64,000 nucleotides of DNA from Paenibacillus sp. FSL K6-3182 (GTDB lineage Bacteria; Bacillota; Bacilli; Paenibacillales; Paenibacillaceae), in assembly GCF_037976325.1 (NCBI RefSeq), contig NZ_CP150265.1, forward strand, positions 6,027,001 to 6,091,000. The letters run 5' to 3'. Positions 48,688 to 57,607 of the stretch are shown here, piece by piece. A model generated the notes under the pieces. That model searched no databases. It had not been told where the DNA came from and saw only the letters and a list, made by a program, of their open reading frames with translations. Position 1 is the first letter of the stretch. Each line of letters starts with the position of its first letter. Both the position numbers and the translations under genes were made by a program.

Positions 48688-50379
48688 CTATTGTTGACCT
48701 TGCATTTGCGAATGGCACCTTGCCATGCGGAAATCCTGCGGCGTCGTCTCGTTCTGCTTCTTGAAAAACCGAATAAAGGCAAGCGCGGAATTGTACCCGA
48801 GCGCAGCCGCAATTTCATTAACTTTCATGGATGTGTTCAGAAGCATGTCTTTGGCAACCAAATTCCGATAGTCGTTTACGTATTTCGATAAGCCTATGCC
48901 CGTTATTTGCTTATAAAGCCTGGACAAATAAGAAGGATTTAAGCTTACGTAATCCGCTAAAGCGGTTAAGGAAATATCGGTAGACAAATTCTCTTCGATA
49001 TAGCGATGTACTTTATTTACAACCTCAGTCGGTAATTGCGATCCGCGCAGCGTATTCCATTCAAAAAAACAGTCCGCCATTTGCCTATAATACTGAATCA
49101 ATTCCGTCCATGAGGTAGAGTCCCCGTAGCGGTATAACTTCTCCAAGTCGAGCTGCGTATTCATGTAATCCCGAATGTCCCGGTTTTTGTGTATATAGTA
49201 AAGAAACACTGCCGAGAGGGAATGATACATTTCTATTTTGCGCTCATTAGGCGTTCCTGGGACATTCCAAATTGCAGTAAGCTCCATATACAATTTATTG
49301 AACTGCTCCCGATTGTTATTTTCTAGACAGCTCATCAGCAATTGCACCCGAGCATGGTAAAAGCTATCATGAATGCTGCCAGCTTTATCGTCTGTCTCTT
49401 GATTCTGAATGTCCTTATCGGTCATAATGACCTCATTAAACAATCCATGCCCTTGCACCAAACCATATTTGTTCGCATGAAAACGATCCGATAGATCATT
49501 CCATTCCGTCACTTCGCTGCCAAGGAGAAAAGAAACGGTCGTTCCGAGCAGCCTCTTGCATGTGCCTTGAATCGTTTCCAATATGCCGCTCGTATAGCGA
49601 TAGGCTCTAACAAAATCCATATTGCTGGAACTGGTATCAGCAGATAACTCATCAGAGTTTTTCGGTTGAATCAGCCAGACGATCTTTGACAGCTCAAATA
49701 CAACGGAATAGCTTCTTACCTGTGCAGACAAATATTCGTCGCCAATATTTTGCAGCGCATAAGTTAACAAAGCTTTATCCGGCGCAGTGAACATTTCCTT
49801 CCATACATCGATTCTGGCAATGAGTACATAAACCGGCAGGGCAGCATCGAGCGGAATATTTAGTTCATTGAAGGCCTGCTTTAACTGATTCTCCGCTGCA
49901 TGCTTGCCCTGCAAAAGCCCCCATATATACTCTTTTTGCAATGAGGGCAATGCCAGTCTCATACTGGTTTGCGCTCTCGTAATCATTTGTACTTGATCTT
50001 GCTCCTCTTCTATTTTCTCGATGGCTCGTTCGACAGACTGGATGATTTTCTCGTCGCTTTCTATTTTCAGAATATAATCAAAACCACCGTAAGTAATGGC
50101 GTTTCTTGCATATTGAAAATCGTTATATCCCGTTAGAAAAATAACTTTGCAGGCAGGCCACTGTGCCTTTATTTCCTGCAACAGCTCGATTCCTTCAATT
50201 CCCGGCATTTTAATGTCGGATACGACGATATCCATGCGATGCTGGGATAATACCTCCAATGCTTCTTCCCCTGAATAAGCTTTCATCACTTCGAGCTGCA
50301 AATGCTCTGTCTGCTCGAACAGCTCTACTAATCCATCAACAATAATGGGCAGGTCATCTACAATGAGCAGTCTGTACAT
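48688..50379 (-). CDS. Response regulator with AraC-type output (YesN type)
   Basis: About 563 residues: a receiver domain with Asp55 in VVSDIKMPGIEG, a long middle region of about 330 residues typical of YesN regulators, and a C-terminal AraC helix-turn-helix pair (SLTALADYVSLNPSYLSRLYKQITG ... ALGYNSALAFIRFFKKQNETTPQDFR). The ATG at 50379 behind AGAGGAGGAAACACC is preferred over the frame opening at 50403. It lies 13 bases after the kinase gene and should be its partner, activating the importer operon. Confidence 0.92.
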   Translation of the reverse strand: MYRLLIVDDLPIIVDGLVELFEQTEHLQLEVMKAYSGEEALEVLSQHRMDIVVSDIKMPGIEGIELLQEIKAQWPACKVIFLTGYNDFQYARNAITYGGFDYILKIESDEKIIQSVERAIEKIEEEQDQVQMITRAQTSMRLALPSLQKEYIWGLLQGKHAAENQLKQAFNELNIPLDAALPVYVLIARIDVWKEMFTAPDKALLTYALQNIGDEYLSAQVRSYSVVFELSKIVWLIQPKNSDELSADTSSSNMDFVRAYRYTSGILETIQGTCKRLLGTTVSFLLGSEVTEWNDLSDRFHANKYGLVQGHGLFNEVIMTDKDIQNQETDDKAGSIHDSFYHARVQLLMSCLENNNREQFNKLYMELTAIWNVPGTPNERKIEMYHSLSAVFLYYIHKNRDIRDYMNTQLDLEKLYRYGDSTSWTELIQYYRQMADCFFEWNTLRGSQLPTEVVNKVHRYIEENLSTDISLTALADYVSLNPSYLSRLYKQITGIGLSKYVNDYRNLVAKDMLLNTSMKVNEIAAALGYNSALAFIRFFKKQNETTPQDFRMARCHSQMQGQQ

Positions 50380-50392
50380 GGTGTTTCCTCCT

Positions 50393-52126
50393 CTAGCTCG
50401 CACTCAGTTTGATTGTGACCATCAATCCGCCTAAATCAGATCGTGACAGCGCAATGCCGTAATCCTCTCCGTAACGCAGTTGAATTCTACGATGCACATT
50501 AATAATTCCTGTTGTTTCCTCGATATGATTTGTTGAATGCCGCAGCTTCTTCTGAAGCTGTTCAATCTCTTTATCCGTAATGCTCTGGCCATTATCTTCC
50601 ACATAAATCGTGAATTCATTTTCCGTTTGGTCACTGTGTACCTTCAATTCGCCGCGCTGTACCATATTGCCTAAAGCATGCTTATAGGCATTCTCAATAA
50701 TAGGCTGCAAAATCAGCCTTGGTACGTGAATAGCTGGGACATCTCCTGCAAAAGAAACCTGTATCCGTTCTCCGTAACAGATCGATTGCATGTCAACATA
50801 AGTACGCGAATGCTCTACCTCAAGCTCGAGAGGGATCTCATCCTCATCATCGCGAGTAATAAACTGAAAGTATTGCCCAATGTATAAACAAAATTGATAG
50901 GCCTTATCCTTCTGACTGTCCAATTTAATTAATCGGCACAGAACAAAAAAACAGTTATATAAAAAATGAGGATTAATTTGCGATTGCAGTCGTTTCAGCT
51001 CCGAGCGCTGATTCCGAATTTGCTGCTCGTAATTTTCCTTAATTAACGTATTGAGCGATCGTACCGTGTCATTAAAGGCTTTGTACAAATATCCAAATTC
51101 ATCTCCTCCACGGTCAATCACAATCGGCTCCAGCCTATTCTGCTGAACACGGCGAAAGGCTTGCACCAGCTTCATAAGAGGCCGGTAAATAAAGCGCAAT
51201 AGGAAATAGGTGAAAAATAAGACGATACCTACCGAAAGAGCACAAGCCCATAAAAATAATGTTCTGTACATTTGCAATGATCCAAGAACCTTCTCTTCGG
51301 GAATACAGGTAATCGAATAGGAATTCCAAAGCGTAGAATATTTATATACAGTAAGAAAGCGCTTACCATTGTAGATAACCGTTTCGTAACCTTCATTGGA
51401 CTTTGATTCTTGTTTTTTAACAGCCAAAGCTTTCATTTGTCCCAGTAAAGCCGGGTCTACCCCGCTTTCAATTTCCCAGCCGCGTTCCAAATTAAGCAGC
51501 ACGCTGTGTCCGTCTCGCGTTCCGCCAATTTGCGATAACGTGTCCTTTATTTTGCTCGTTGAGAGCTCAACCCCTACAATATACAACGGATTTTTAACTG
51601 AAATAATAGGATATTGCATCGTTATAAACAATCGGTTCTCCCAATAAATGAACGGCTCTTCATACAATTTCACATTAGCCTGCATGGCGGTATACTCCGA
51701 TTCATTCAAAGAGGTCTCAAAATCATTGCTCAGAATCGTGCGCTTGATTAAAGGAATATACGCCTTAGCTTCTTTAATAAACGGACTTGAATTTTTCATA
51801 AGCTCAAGCCTTCGCTGGATATCCAATATTTTGCGCGAACGCTCATATGAGCTCATGTCATTGCCCGTTGTAGCAATTTCCATCAAATCTTTGTCCATTA
51901 CATAGTTCGGCAAGTAACGGCTAATTCGATCCGCTTCCTTGTCGAGAGAGTCCATATAAAACCTAGTCGTATTCAGTATCGATTCTGAGATCTCGCTGCG
52001 AATATTTTCCGAGCCCTTCTCTACTATCATCCAAGTAATGGCCATCAGCGGCAGCAAGGCCGCCAAGAAGGCAGCCATAATTTTTTTGAATATGGAGGAA
52101 TCATGCAAAAAGAATAGGTTTTTCAT
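50393..52126 (-). CDS. YesM-type sensor histidine kinase
   Basis: 577 residues: membrane helix near residues 17-36, an extracellular sensor region to about 285, second helix (TLFLWACALSVGIVLFFTYFLL), HAMP, His_kinase domain with phospho-accepting His in LQSQINPHFLYNCFFVLCRL, and HATPase with LQPIIENAYKHALGN and a degenerate G-box region (TGIINVHRRIQLRYG). It pairs with the next gene and follows the importer permeases by 39 bases, so it senses the solute or its binding protein outside the cell. Confidence 0.92.
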   Translation of the reverse strand: MKNLFFLHDSSIFKKIMAAFLAALLPLMAITWMIVEKGSENIRSEISESILNTTRFYMDSLDKEADRISRYLPNYVMDKDLMEIATTGNDMSSYERSRKILDIQRRLELMKNSSPFIKEAKAYIPLIKRTILSNDFETSLNESEYTAMQANVKLYEEPFIYWENRLFITMQYPIISVKNPLYIVGVELSTSKIKDTLSQIGGTRDGHSVLLNLERGWEIESGVDPALLGQMKALAVKKQESKSNEGYETVIYNGKRFLTVYKYSTLWNSYSITCIPEEKVLGSLQMYRTLFLWACALSVGIVLFFTYFLLRFIYRPLMKLVQAFRRVQQNRLEPIVIDRGGDEFGYLYKAFNDTVRSLNTLIKENYEQQIRNQRSELKRLQSQINPHFLYNCFFVLCRLIKLDSQKDKAYQFCLYIGQYFQFITRDDEDEIPLELEVEHSRTYVDMQSICYGERIQVSFAGDVPAIHVPRLILQPIIENAYKHALGNMVQRGELKVHSDQTENEFTIYVEDNGQSITDKEIEQLQKKLRHSTNHIEETTGIINVHRRIQLRYGEDYGIALSRSDLGGLMVTIKLSAS

Positions 52127-52165
52127 CGTTTTTACTCCTGCTAGTAGTAGTAGACCATTCCGGCA

Positions 52166-53050
52166 CTATTCTTTTACGCTCCCCATTACGATTCCTTTTA
52201 TGAAAAACCTCTGTAAAAAAGGATACACAATCAGAATCGGAAATGCTGCGACAAAAATTTGTGCCGCTCGGCTTGTGCGATCAGACAGCTTAAGCATCAA
52301 TTCGGCATTCTCCGCTTTAATAAAGCGGAAATCCATCTTGATAATGACCGTCTGCAGAAACGTCTGAAGCGGATAATTCTCAGTATGATTCATATACAGC
52401 ATGCCGTCAAACCAACTATTCCAATGCCCCACCATCGTAAGAAGTCCCGTCGTTGCCAAAGCTGGTAACGATAGCGGTACATATATTTTCCATAATGTAG
52501 TGAAATGGCCTGCACCATCTATTCGCGAGGATTCCTCTAGTTCTTTAGGCAAATTACGATAGAAGTTAAGCAATAAAATAACATTAAACACCGGAATAGC
52601 CGTTGGCAGGACGAGCGCCCACATCGTATCGATTAAACCTAGCGATTTTACAGTCAAATAAGAAGGAATCAGACCGCCGCTGAACAAAATCGTAAACACG
52701 AATAACCAAGCATATAAGGTTCTAAGCCGAAATTGACGGGGATCTTTGGATAATGGATAAGCGGTTATAATCATCAAAACCATACTAATGGAGGTTCCTA
52801 GAACAACGCGCTGAATCGATACCCAGAACGCACGCAAATATTCTGGTTTTCCAAATACATTATCATAAGCCGCAGTGGTGAATTCAACCGGCCATAAAAT
52901 AACCTTCCCAGCAGCCGCGGCAGCTCCAGAGCTGAATGAGATCGCCAAAATATGAATAATAGGCATGAGGCATAAGAAGGATGTAAGCATGAGAAAAGTA
53001 AAGTTGCACGCTACAAATAGCCGTCTGCTAAATGATCGGTTTGTAATCAC
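52166..53050 (-). CDS. ABC importer permease, LplC type
   Basis: 294 residues, six helices, EAA loop ELEESSRIDGAGHFTTLWKIYVPLSLPAL. The start is GTG behind AGAAGGGAGA. Second permease of the 52-56 kb importer. Confidence 0.9.
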   Translation of the reverse strand: MITNRSFSRRLFVACNFTFLMLTSFLCLMPIIHILAISFSSGAAAAAGKVILWPVEFTTAAYDNVFGKPEYLRAFWVSIQRVVLGTSISMVLMIITAYPLSKDPRQFRLRTLYAWLFVFTILFSGGLIPSYLTVKSLGLIDTMWALVLPTAIPVFNVILLLNFYRNLPKELEESSRIDGAGHFTTLWKIYVPLSLPALATTGLLTMVGHWNSWFDGMLYMNHTENYPLQTFLQTVIIKMDFRFIKAENAELMLKLSDRTSRAAQIFVAAFPILIVYPFLQRFFIKGIVMGSVKE

Positions 53051-53083
53051 GTAATGTCTCCCTTCTGAATTACGAACGCATCG

Positions 53084-53998
53084 TTAGAAAATGCGGTAAT
53101 TCGCTACACGATAAGCTAACAGATAAGATAGAGAAATGAATATAAAAGAGACGATAGATTTCAATAAGCCTACTGCCGTGGCGAAACCAAATTGCGCTTG
53201 CTGCACACCCATTCGATAGACAAAGGTGTCAATAATATCTGCGCTTTCATAGACAGGCGGACTATACAAATTAAAGATTTGTTCGAAGCCTGCGTTCAGT
53301 ACATTCCCGATATTAAGCGTAAACATAAGTACGATAATCGGCATCATTCCAGGCAGTGTGACATGAAAGGTCTGTTTGATACGCCCTGCACCGTCGATTT
53401 CGGCTGCTTCATAAAGCGAAGGATTGATGCCCGTCAGCGCAGCCAAATAAACAATTGTACCAAATCCAAACTCCTTCCATACATCCGAGGCGACCATAAC
53501 ATATGGAAACCAATCATTGCTCCCTAAGAAAAAAATAGGCTTTATCCCAAACAAGCCTAATATTTGATTGAAAACGCCTGAGGATGGAGAAAAAACATCA
53601 ACGATAATTCCGCTTAGCAGTACCCATGATAGAAAATGCGGCAAGTAAACAAGCGTCTGAAACGTCCGTTTTATCCATTCTCTCCGCAGCTCATTAAGCA
53701 ATATCGCAATCGTGATCGGTACAATGAGACCTACTATGATTTTCATCACGGCGATATAGACCGTATTAAAGAAAATACGCCCGATATCAGGGTAATCAAT
53801 CAATAGCTGAAAGTTTTTCAGTCCAATGAAGGGGGACCCGAATAATCCTTTGTTTGGTACATATTTCTGAAAAGCCATAATGATGCCGACCATCGGGACA
53901 TAGCTAAAAATCAAAACCAAAACGATTCCCGGAAGCAGCATCAGATGAAGAGGCCATTCCCTCTTCCACATCCGTGTTAGTACATTCAAGCCATTCAC
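53084..53998 (-). CDS. ABC importer permease, LplB type
   Basis: 304 residues, six helices, EAA loop LYEAAEIDGAGRIKQTFHVTLPGM. The annotated start is GTG at 53998, which lacks a good ribosome site. A TTG three codons later (53989) is preceded by GAGGTG at six bases and may be the real start. First permease of the importer. Confidence 0.88.
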   Translation of the reverse strand: MNGLNVLTRMWKREWPLHLMLLPGIVLVLIFSYVPMVGIIMAFQKYVPNKGLFGSPFIGLKNFQLLIDYPDIGRIFFNTVYIAVMKIIVGLIVPITIAILLNELRREWIKRTFQTLVYLPHFLSWVLLSGIIVDVFSPSSGVFNQILGLFGIKPIFFLGSNDWFPYVMVASDVWKEFGFGTIVYLAALTGINPSLYEAAEIDGAGRIKQTFHVTLPGMMPIIVLMFTLNIGNVLNAGFEQIFNLYSPPVYESADIIDTFVYRMGVQQAQFGFATAVGLLKSIVSFIFISLSYLLAYRVANYRIF

Positions 53999-54015
53999 CT
54001 CGTTGTTTAAGGTTA

Positions 54016-54048
54016 ATAAAAAGAGGGATTGCTTTAACCAATCCCTCT
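54016..54048 (-). terminator. Internal terminator between binding protein and permease genes
   Basis: On the minus strand AGAGGGATTG pairs perfectly with CAATCCCTCT (7-base loop), followed by TTTTTATT. As it lies inside an operon, it probably lets only part of the transcripts continue to the permeases. Confidence 0.8.
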
Positions 54049-54065
54049 ACTCATTCGTTTTGCAA

Positions 54066-55706
54066 TTATTTCAGAGCAGCGTAAAACTCGTTTACTTCTT
54101 TTGTAATTTCATCGCCGCCAAGCTTTTTCCATTCCACGACGAATTTATCGAATTCATCCACCGATACTTGATTCATGATAATTTTGAAGAAAACTTCATC
54201 GCGCTTCTTGAGCAAAATTTCTTGTCGGTCTACCATAGTTGGAGTTGGCGCGCCGTAAAATTTATTTTGCAAATATTGCTTATTCTTCTGGATTTCCGGT
54301 ACATGAGAGAACGCGCCGCCTGGGCCTGAGATCAAATACTCCCACCACATGCTCGTATCACCGTCAACATACTTCATTGCCCGCTCATACCGCGTTTTAT
54401 GATCCTTCGTCACCAAAATGCTAGTGTCTTTATTGGCAATCGCTTTTGGCAGTATTTCGCCGTTGTTATCCAGTTGTTTACCTACGCGCAGTGGACTAAG
54501 CAGCCAGTAGTTGTTGCCCTTCTCTTTCAAGTCTTTACCGAATTCGTATACCTTTTGCTCATCGGTTGGATGATTGTCGACGGCAATCCACTGGTTCAGC
54601 AGCCTAATAACGCCTTCTGGATGCTTCGCCTTCTTTGAGATGACATAATATTCATCAACACCCAGCCCGATTTGGGATAATGCAGGGCTGCTGTCTACCG
54701 TTGGAATCGGGAATGCTCCCCACTCCTGAACCACTTTTCCATCCTTCACAGCACCTTTCACAAGCTGAGCTGGTGTCCAAGATGCGCCATAAACCATACC
54801 AATGCTATTGTTGTAAACGAGTTCTGCCGCTTTCTCCACATCTTTTACAGCGAACTCAGGATCAATCAGCCCTTTTTTGAACATATCCTGCAGTGCAGCA
54901 AGCGCATCCTTTACTTGCGGCTGAATGTCGCTGTTAACCAAGCCGCCTTTGCCATCTTCGATCCAAATATTTTCATAGGCATGATAGCCATTGAGGAATG
55001 CACGTAGTCCCGTTACTCCTGTATCCATACTGAATGGATTTTTACTTACGGCAAGCCCGTATGATGTGCCTGTGCCGCCTGGATCTTTGGCTTTGAAAGC
55101 TTCAGCAATCGCCATGAAATCTGCCATCGTCTTCGGCTCAGGCAAATTCAGCTCCTTCAGCCAGTCTGTACGCACATACAAAAACTGATATTGGTACGGA
55201 TTGTATGAGCTCGGAATACCCATCAGCTTGTTGTCGAACATCGCTGTTTTCATCTGCATGCCGCCATCCATCGTCAAAAACTTTTTCGTTTCCTCTGTGG
55301 CATTCTCGTCATACACTTTGGTCAAATCCATAATCATATCCGCTTCAGTCAGCTCTTTCAATTGCGTTGCGTTAACTAGGAGGAAATCGGGAAGATCATC
55401 GGATGCGATCGTAATCTTTACCTTTTCCTTGAATTGGCTCGTATCGGCTACCCACTTGTTCGTAATCTTGACGCCAATGTCTTTCTCATAAGCATCGTAT
55501 ACGGAATTTTTCTCGAAACTCTCGCCCTCATCAAACTTCAAATATTGATCGCTTGGCGAAACCGTCGATACTTCAATCACTTCATTTCCTTTTTCAACGG
55601 GCGTGTTAGTCGATTTTTCCGGTTCATTCGTGTTTTTGCCACACCCAGCAACGGCCAAGCTAAGAACCAATGCGATACTCAAGAGCGCCTTCCTTTTCTT
55701 CTTCAT
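54066..55706 (-). CDS. Solute-binding lipoprotein of ABC importer (LplA type)
   Basis: 546 residues with lipobox LAVAGCGKN and a long LplA-type binding fold (SDDLPDFLLVNATQLKELTEADM, YLYVRTDWLKELNLPEPKT with intervening residues). The ATG at 55706 behind TGGAGGGG is preferred over the frame opening at 55730. It is the first gene of SBP-permease-permease-kinase-regulator-oxidoreductase. The ligand is unknown, probably a carbohydrate. Confidence 0.9.
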   Translation of the reverse strand: MKKKRKALLSIALVLSLAVAGCGKNTNEPEKSTNTPVEKGNEVIEVSTVSPSDQYLKFDEGESFEKNSVYDAYEKDIGVKITNKWVADTSQFKEKVKITIASDDLPDFLLVNATQLKELTEADMIMDLTKVYDENATEETKKFLTMDGGMQMKTAMFDNKLMGIPSSYNPYQYQFLYVRTDWLKELNLPEPKTMADFMAIAEAFKAKDPGGTGTSYGLAVSKNPFSMDTGVTGLRAFLNGYHAYENIWIEDGKGGLVNSDIQPQVKDALAALQDMFKKGLIDPEFAVKDVEKAAELVYNNSIGMVYGASWTPAQLVKGAVKDGKVVQEWGAFPIPTVDSSPALSQIGLGVDEYYVISKKAKHPEGVIRLLNQWIAVDNHPTDEQKVYEFGKDLKEKGNNYWLLSPLRVGKQLDNNGEILPKAIANKDTSILVTKDHKTRYERAMKYVDGDTSMWWEYLISGPGGAFSHVPEIQKNKQYLQNKFYGAPTPTMVDRQEILLKKRDEVFFKIIMNQVSVDEFDKFVVEWKKLGGDEITKEVNEFYAALK

Positions 55707-55730
55707 ACTACCCCTCCACATGGTCTTCAT

Positions 55731-56082
55731 AATAATAATGCGGCTGCTTTTATGCAGCTTTCCTTCTTAGTTCTAGTATAGAAAGGTGAGCAATGTTGAT
55801 CCATATACTAGTCTTTACTTTCGTATACACCTCTTGACTCGGGCGAGCTCCTGCCTGTACCAAGCGATGAATTGCTGAAGAGCCAAAGGACAATAAAAAG
55901 AGTTGCGCTCCAAATAAAACCGTGATACTATACTAATCATACAATTCCACTAGGAATAATATGGAAAACGACCGGACAGCCGGAGAAATCGCTTTATGCG
56001 ATAGCTCCGGCTGTTTTTATATTCTCATGCAATTTCAACATCCGCCAATTTAAAATTTATTTCACGAAGGAGGGCGTACACG
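55731..56082. promoter_or_regulatory. Divergent control region with a 5' leader for the lyase operon
   Basis: 352 bases without a gene. A candidate plus-strand promoter is TTGCGC (about 55904), 17 bases, TACTAT (about 55927). The transcript would have a ~145-base leader with a small hairpin ATTCC-ACTA-GGAAT (55944-55957) and then a strong terminator (55976-56018) before the first gene. TATACT near 55776 on the minus strand may serve the importer operon. Confidence 0.5.
55976..56018 (+). terminator. Strong hairpin terminator or attenuator in the leader of the lyase operon
   Basis: ACAGCCGGAG pairs perfectly with CTCCGGCTGT. An inner stem ATCGC/GCGAT caps it, and TTTTTAT follows. It points into, not out of, the lyase operon and lies 65 bases before its start codon, so it may be an attenuator. 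I recognise no known riboswitch in front of it. Confidence 0.7.
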
Positions 56083-57594
56083 ATGACGATTAGATGGAGC
56101 GATTCAGCTGAAGGCAGCTCGTTCCCTGGCAGAACCTATGCTGAAGCGGTACTTGCGCCAGCCTATGACCAAGCCAAGAAGGAGCTTCTGCTTCCAATGA
56201 TCTCCGTGCATAAAGCGCATCTCATCATGCTGCTTGAGCAAGGGCTGCTCAGCAAAGAAGAAGGCCATAAAATCGCCAAATCATTATTTTCACTTGATTT
56301 GGAGCAGTTAAACAGCGGTACCTATACCGGCCAATTTGAGGATTTGTTTTTTGAAGTGGAACACCAGCTGCTTACATTATCGGATGAAGCCTCCGGCAGC
56401 CTTCATCTGGCTCGAAGCCGCAATGACATGGGTATCGCCATATACCGAATCACTTTACGAGAGAAACTGCTTAGAACGATCTCGTCTGCCCTGCAGCTGC
56501 ATACTGAACTGTTCGCTTTCGCCCAGAAACATACGGAAACGATCTTTATCGCTCATACGCATACCCAGCAAGCACAGCCGACGACAATCGCCCACTACAT
56601 TGCAGCGGTAACAGACTCGCTCGCAAGGGATATACGCAGATTGCAGGCGGCCTACGCAAATTGTAATTTAAGCAGCATGGGAGCTGCCGCTCTGACAACG
56701 TCGGGCTTTGCCATTAGCCGGGAACGCGTTGCCGAGCTGCTTGCTTTTGACGGGTTAATTGAAAACTCTTATGACGCTGTAAGCGGAGCAGATTATGTAG
56801 GTGAAATCGCCGCTGGAATCTCGCTCGCAGCGATTAATCTTGGAAGATTCACGCAGGAGCTGCTGCTGTGGTGCACACAAGAATTTGGAGTCGTTCAAGT
56901 AGCCGCCCCATACGTCCAGATCAGCTCCATTATGCCGCAAAAAAGAAATCCAGTTTCCGTTGAGCATATCCGTTCACTCTTATCCAGCATTGCAGGCAAT
57001 GCTCAGACCGTCCTTACGATGATTCACAATACGCCTTTTGGCGATATTGTGGATACCGAAGACGATATGCAGCCCTATGCTTGGCGCAGCCTAGAGACGC
57101 TTGAAGTTGTGTATCGATTGTTGTCCAAGGTCATCTCCACCTTGCAGCTAAACGAGGATGTTCTGAGGCAGCGCACTGCTGCAAGCTTCGCTACTGTGAC
57201 TGAGCTTGCTGATACGATCGTCAGAGATGAAGGATTATCTTTTCATAACGCACATTCAATCGTAAGCAAGCTCGTCACGCATGCCGTTCAGCATGGTAAC
57301 AAGATAACTGACTTGAACCTTCAAGCATTAAACGAAGCTGCGATCCAAACCATTGGCTTCCCGCTTGGGCTAACTGAGGAGCAATTAAAGCAAGCGTTGG
57401 AGCCTGTGCATTTTGTAAATATACGCAGTCTGCGGGGCGGTCCTAGCCCTGCCGAGATAAACCGGGCGCTTACCGTTCAGCAAGATAGATTATCTGAGCT
57501 TGCGCTATGGCTGGAGGAACGAGAATCCCGATTGGAAGCTGCTGCTGCTGATATTGATTTAATTTTAACTGATTGGATCATCAAGGAATTATGA
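56083..57594 (+). CDS. Argininosuccinate lyase-like C-N or C-S lyase
   Basis: 503 residues of the fumarase/aspartase superfamily, closest to ArgH. The superfamily signature is SSIMPQKRNP (281-290), the catalytic base is likely Ser281 or Ser282, and the His160 region reads HTHTQQAQPTT. ARSRND (110-115) is kept. Several substrate-contact stretches differ from true ArgH (HLARSRNDMG for HTGRSRNDQV, SYDAVSGADYV for the SLDAVSDRD type). No arginine-synthesis genes are nearby. It probably removes fumarate from a different succinyl adduct. Homologous precedents are EDDS lyase and S-(2-succino)cysteine lyase (inference). Start behind GAAGGAGGG. Confidence 0.82.
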   Translation: MTIRWSDSAEGSSFPGRTYAEAVLAPAYDQAKKELLLPMISVHKAHLIMLLEQGLLSKEEGHKIAKSLFSLDLEQLNSGTYTGQFEDLFFEVEHQLLTLSDEASGSLHLARSRNDMGIAIYRITLREKLLRTISSALQLHTELFAFAQKHTETIFIAHTHTQQAQPTTIAHYIAAVTDSLARDIRRLQAAYANCNLSSMGAAALTTSGFAISRERVAELLAFDGLIENSYDAVSGADYVGEIAAGISLAAINLGRFTQELLLWCTQEFGVVQVAAPYVQISSIMPQKRNPVSVEHIRSLLSSIAGNAQTVLTMIHNTPFGDIVDTEDDMQPYAWRSLETLEVVYRLLSKVISTLQLNEDVLRQRTAASFATVTELADTIVRDEGLSFHNAHSIVSKLVTHAVQHGNKITDLNLQALNEAAIQTIGFPLGLTEEQLKQALEPVHFVNIRSLRGGPSPAEINRALTVQQDRLSELALWLEERESRLEAAAADIDLILTDWIIKEL

Positions 57595-57607
57595 ATGGAG
57601 TGAAGCT

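Noticed and set aside
55931..56082. Known riboswitch (S-box, T-box, ykkC/guanidine, purine, TPP) before the lyase operon
   Set aside because: None of the conserved core sequences of these classes is visible. Only a generic hairpin and terminator remain, so it is reported as a possible unknown leader.
56083..57594. Housekeeping argH of arginine biosynthesis
   Set aside because: Substrate-contact stretches diverge from true ArgH, and the operon partners are an amidohydrolase, an importer and an FMN monooxygenase rather than argG or other arg genes.
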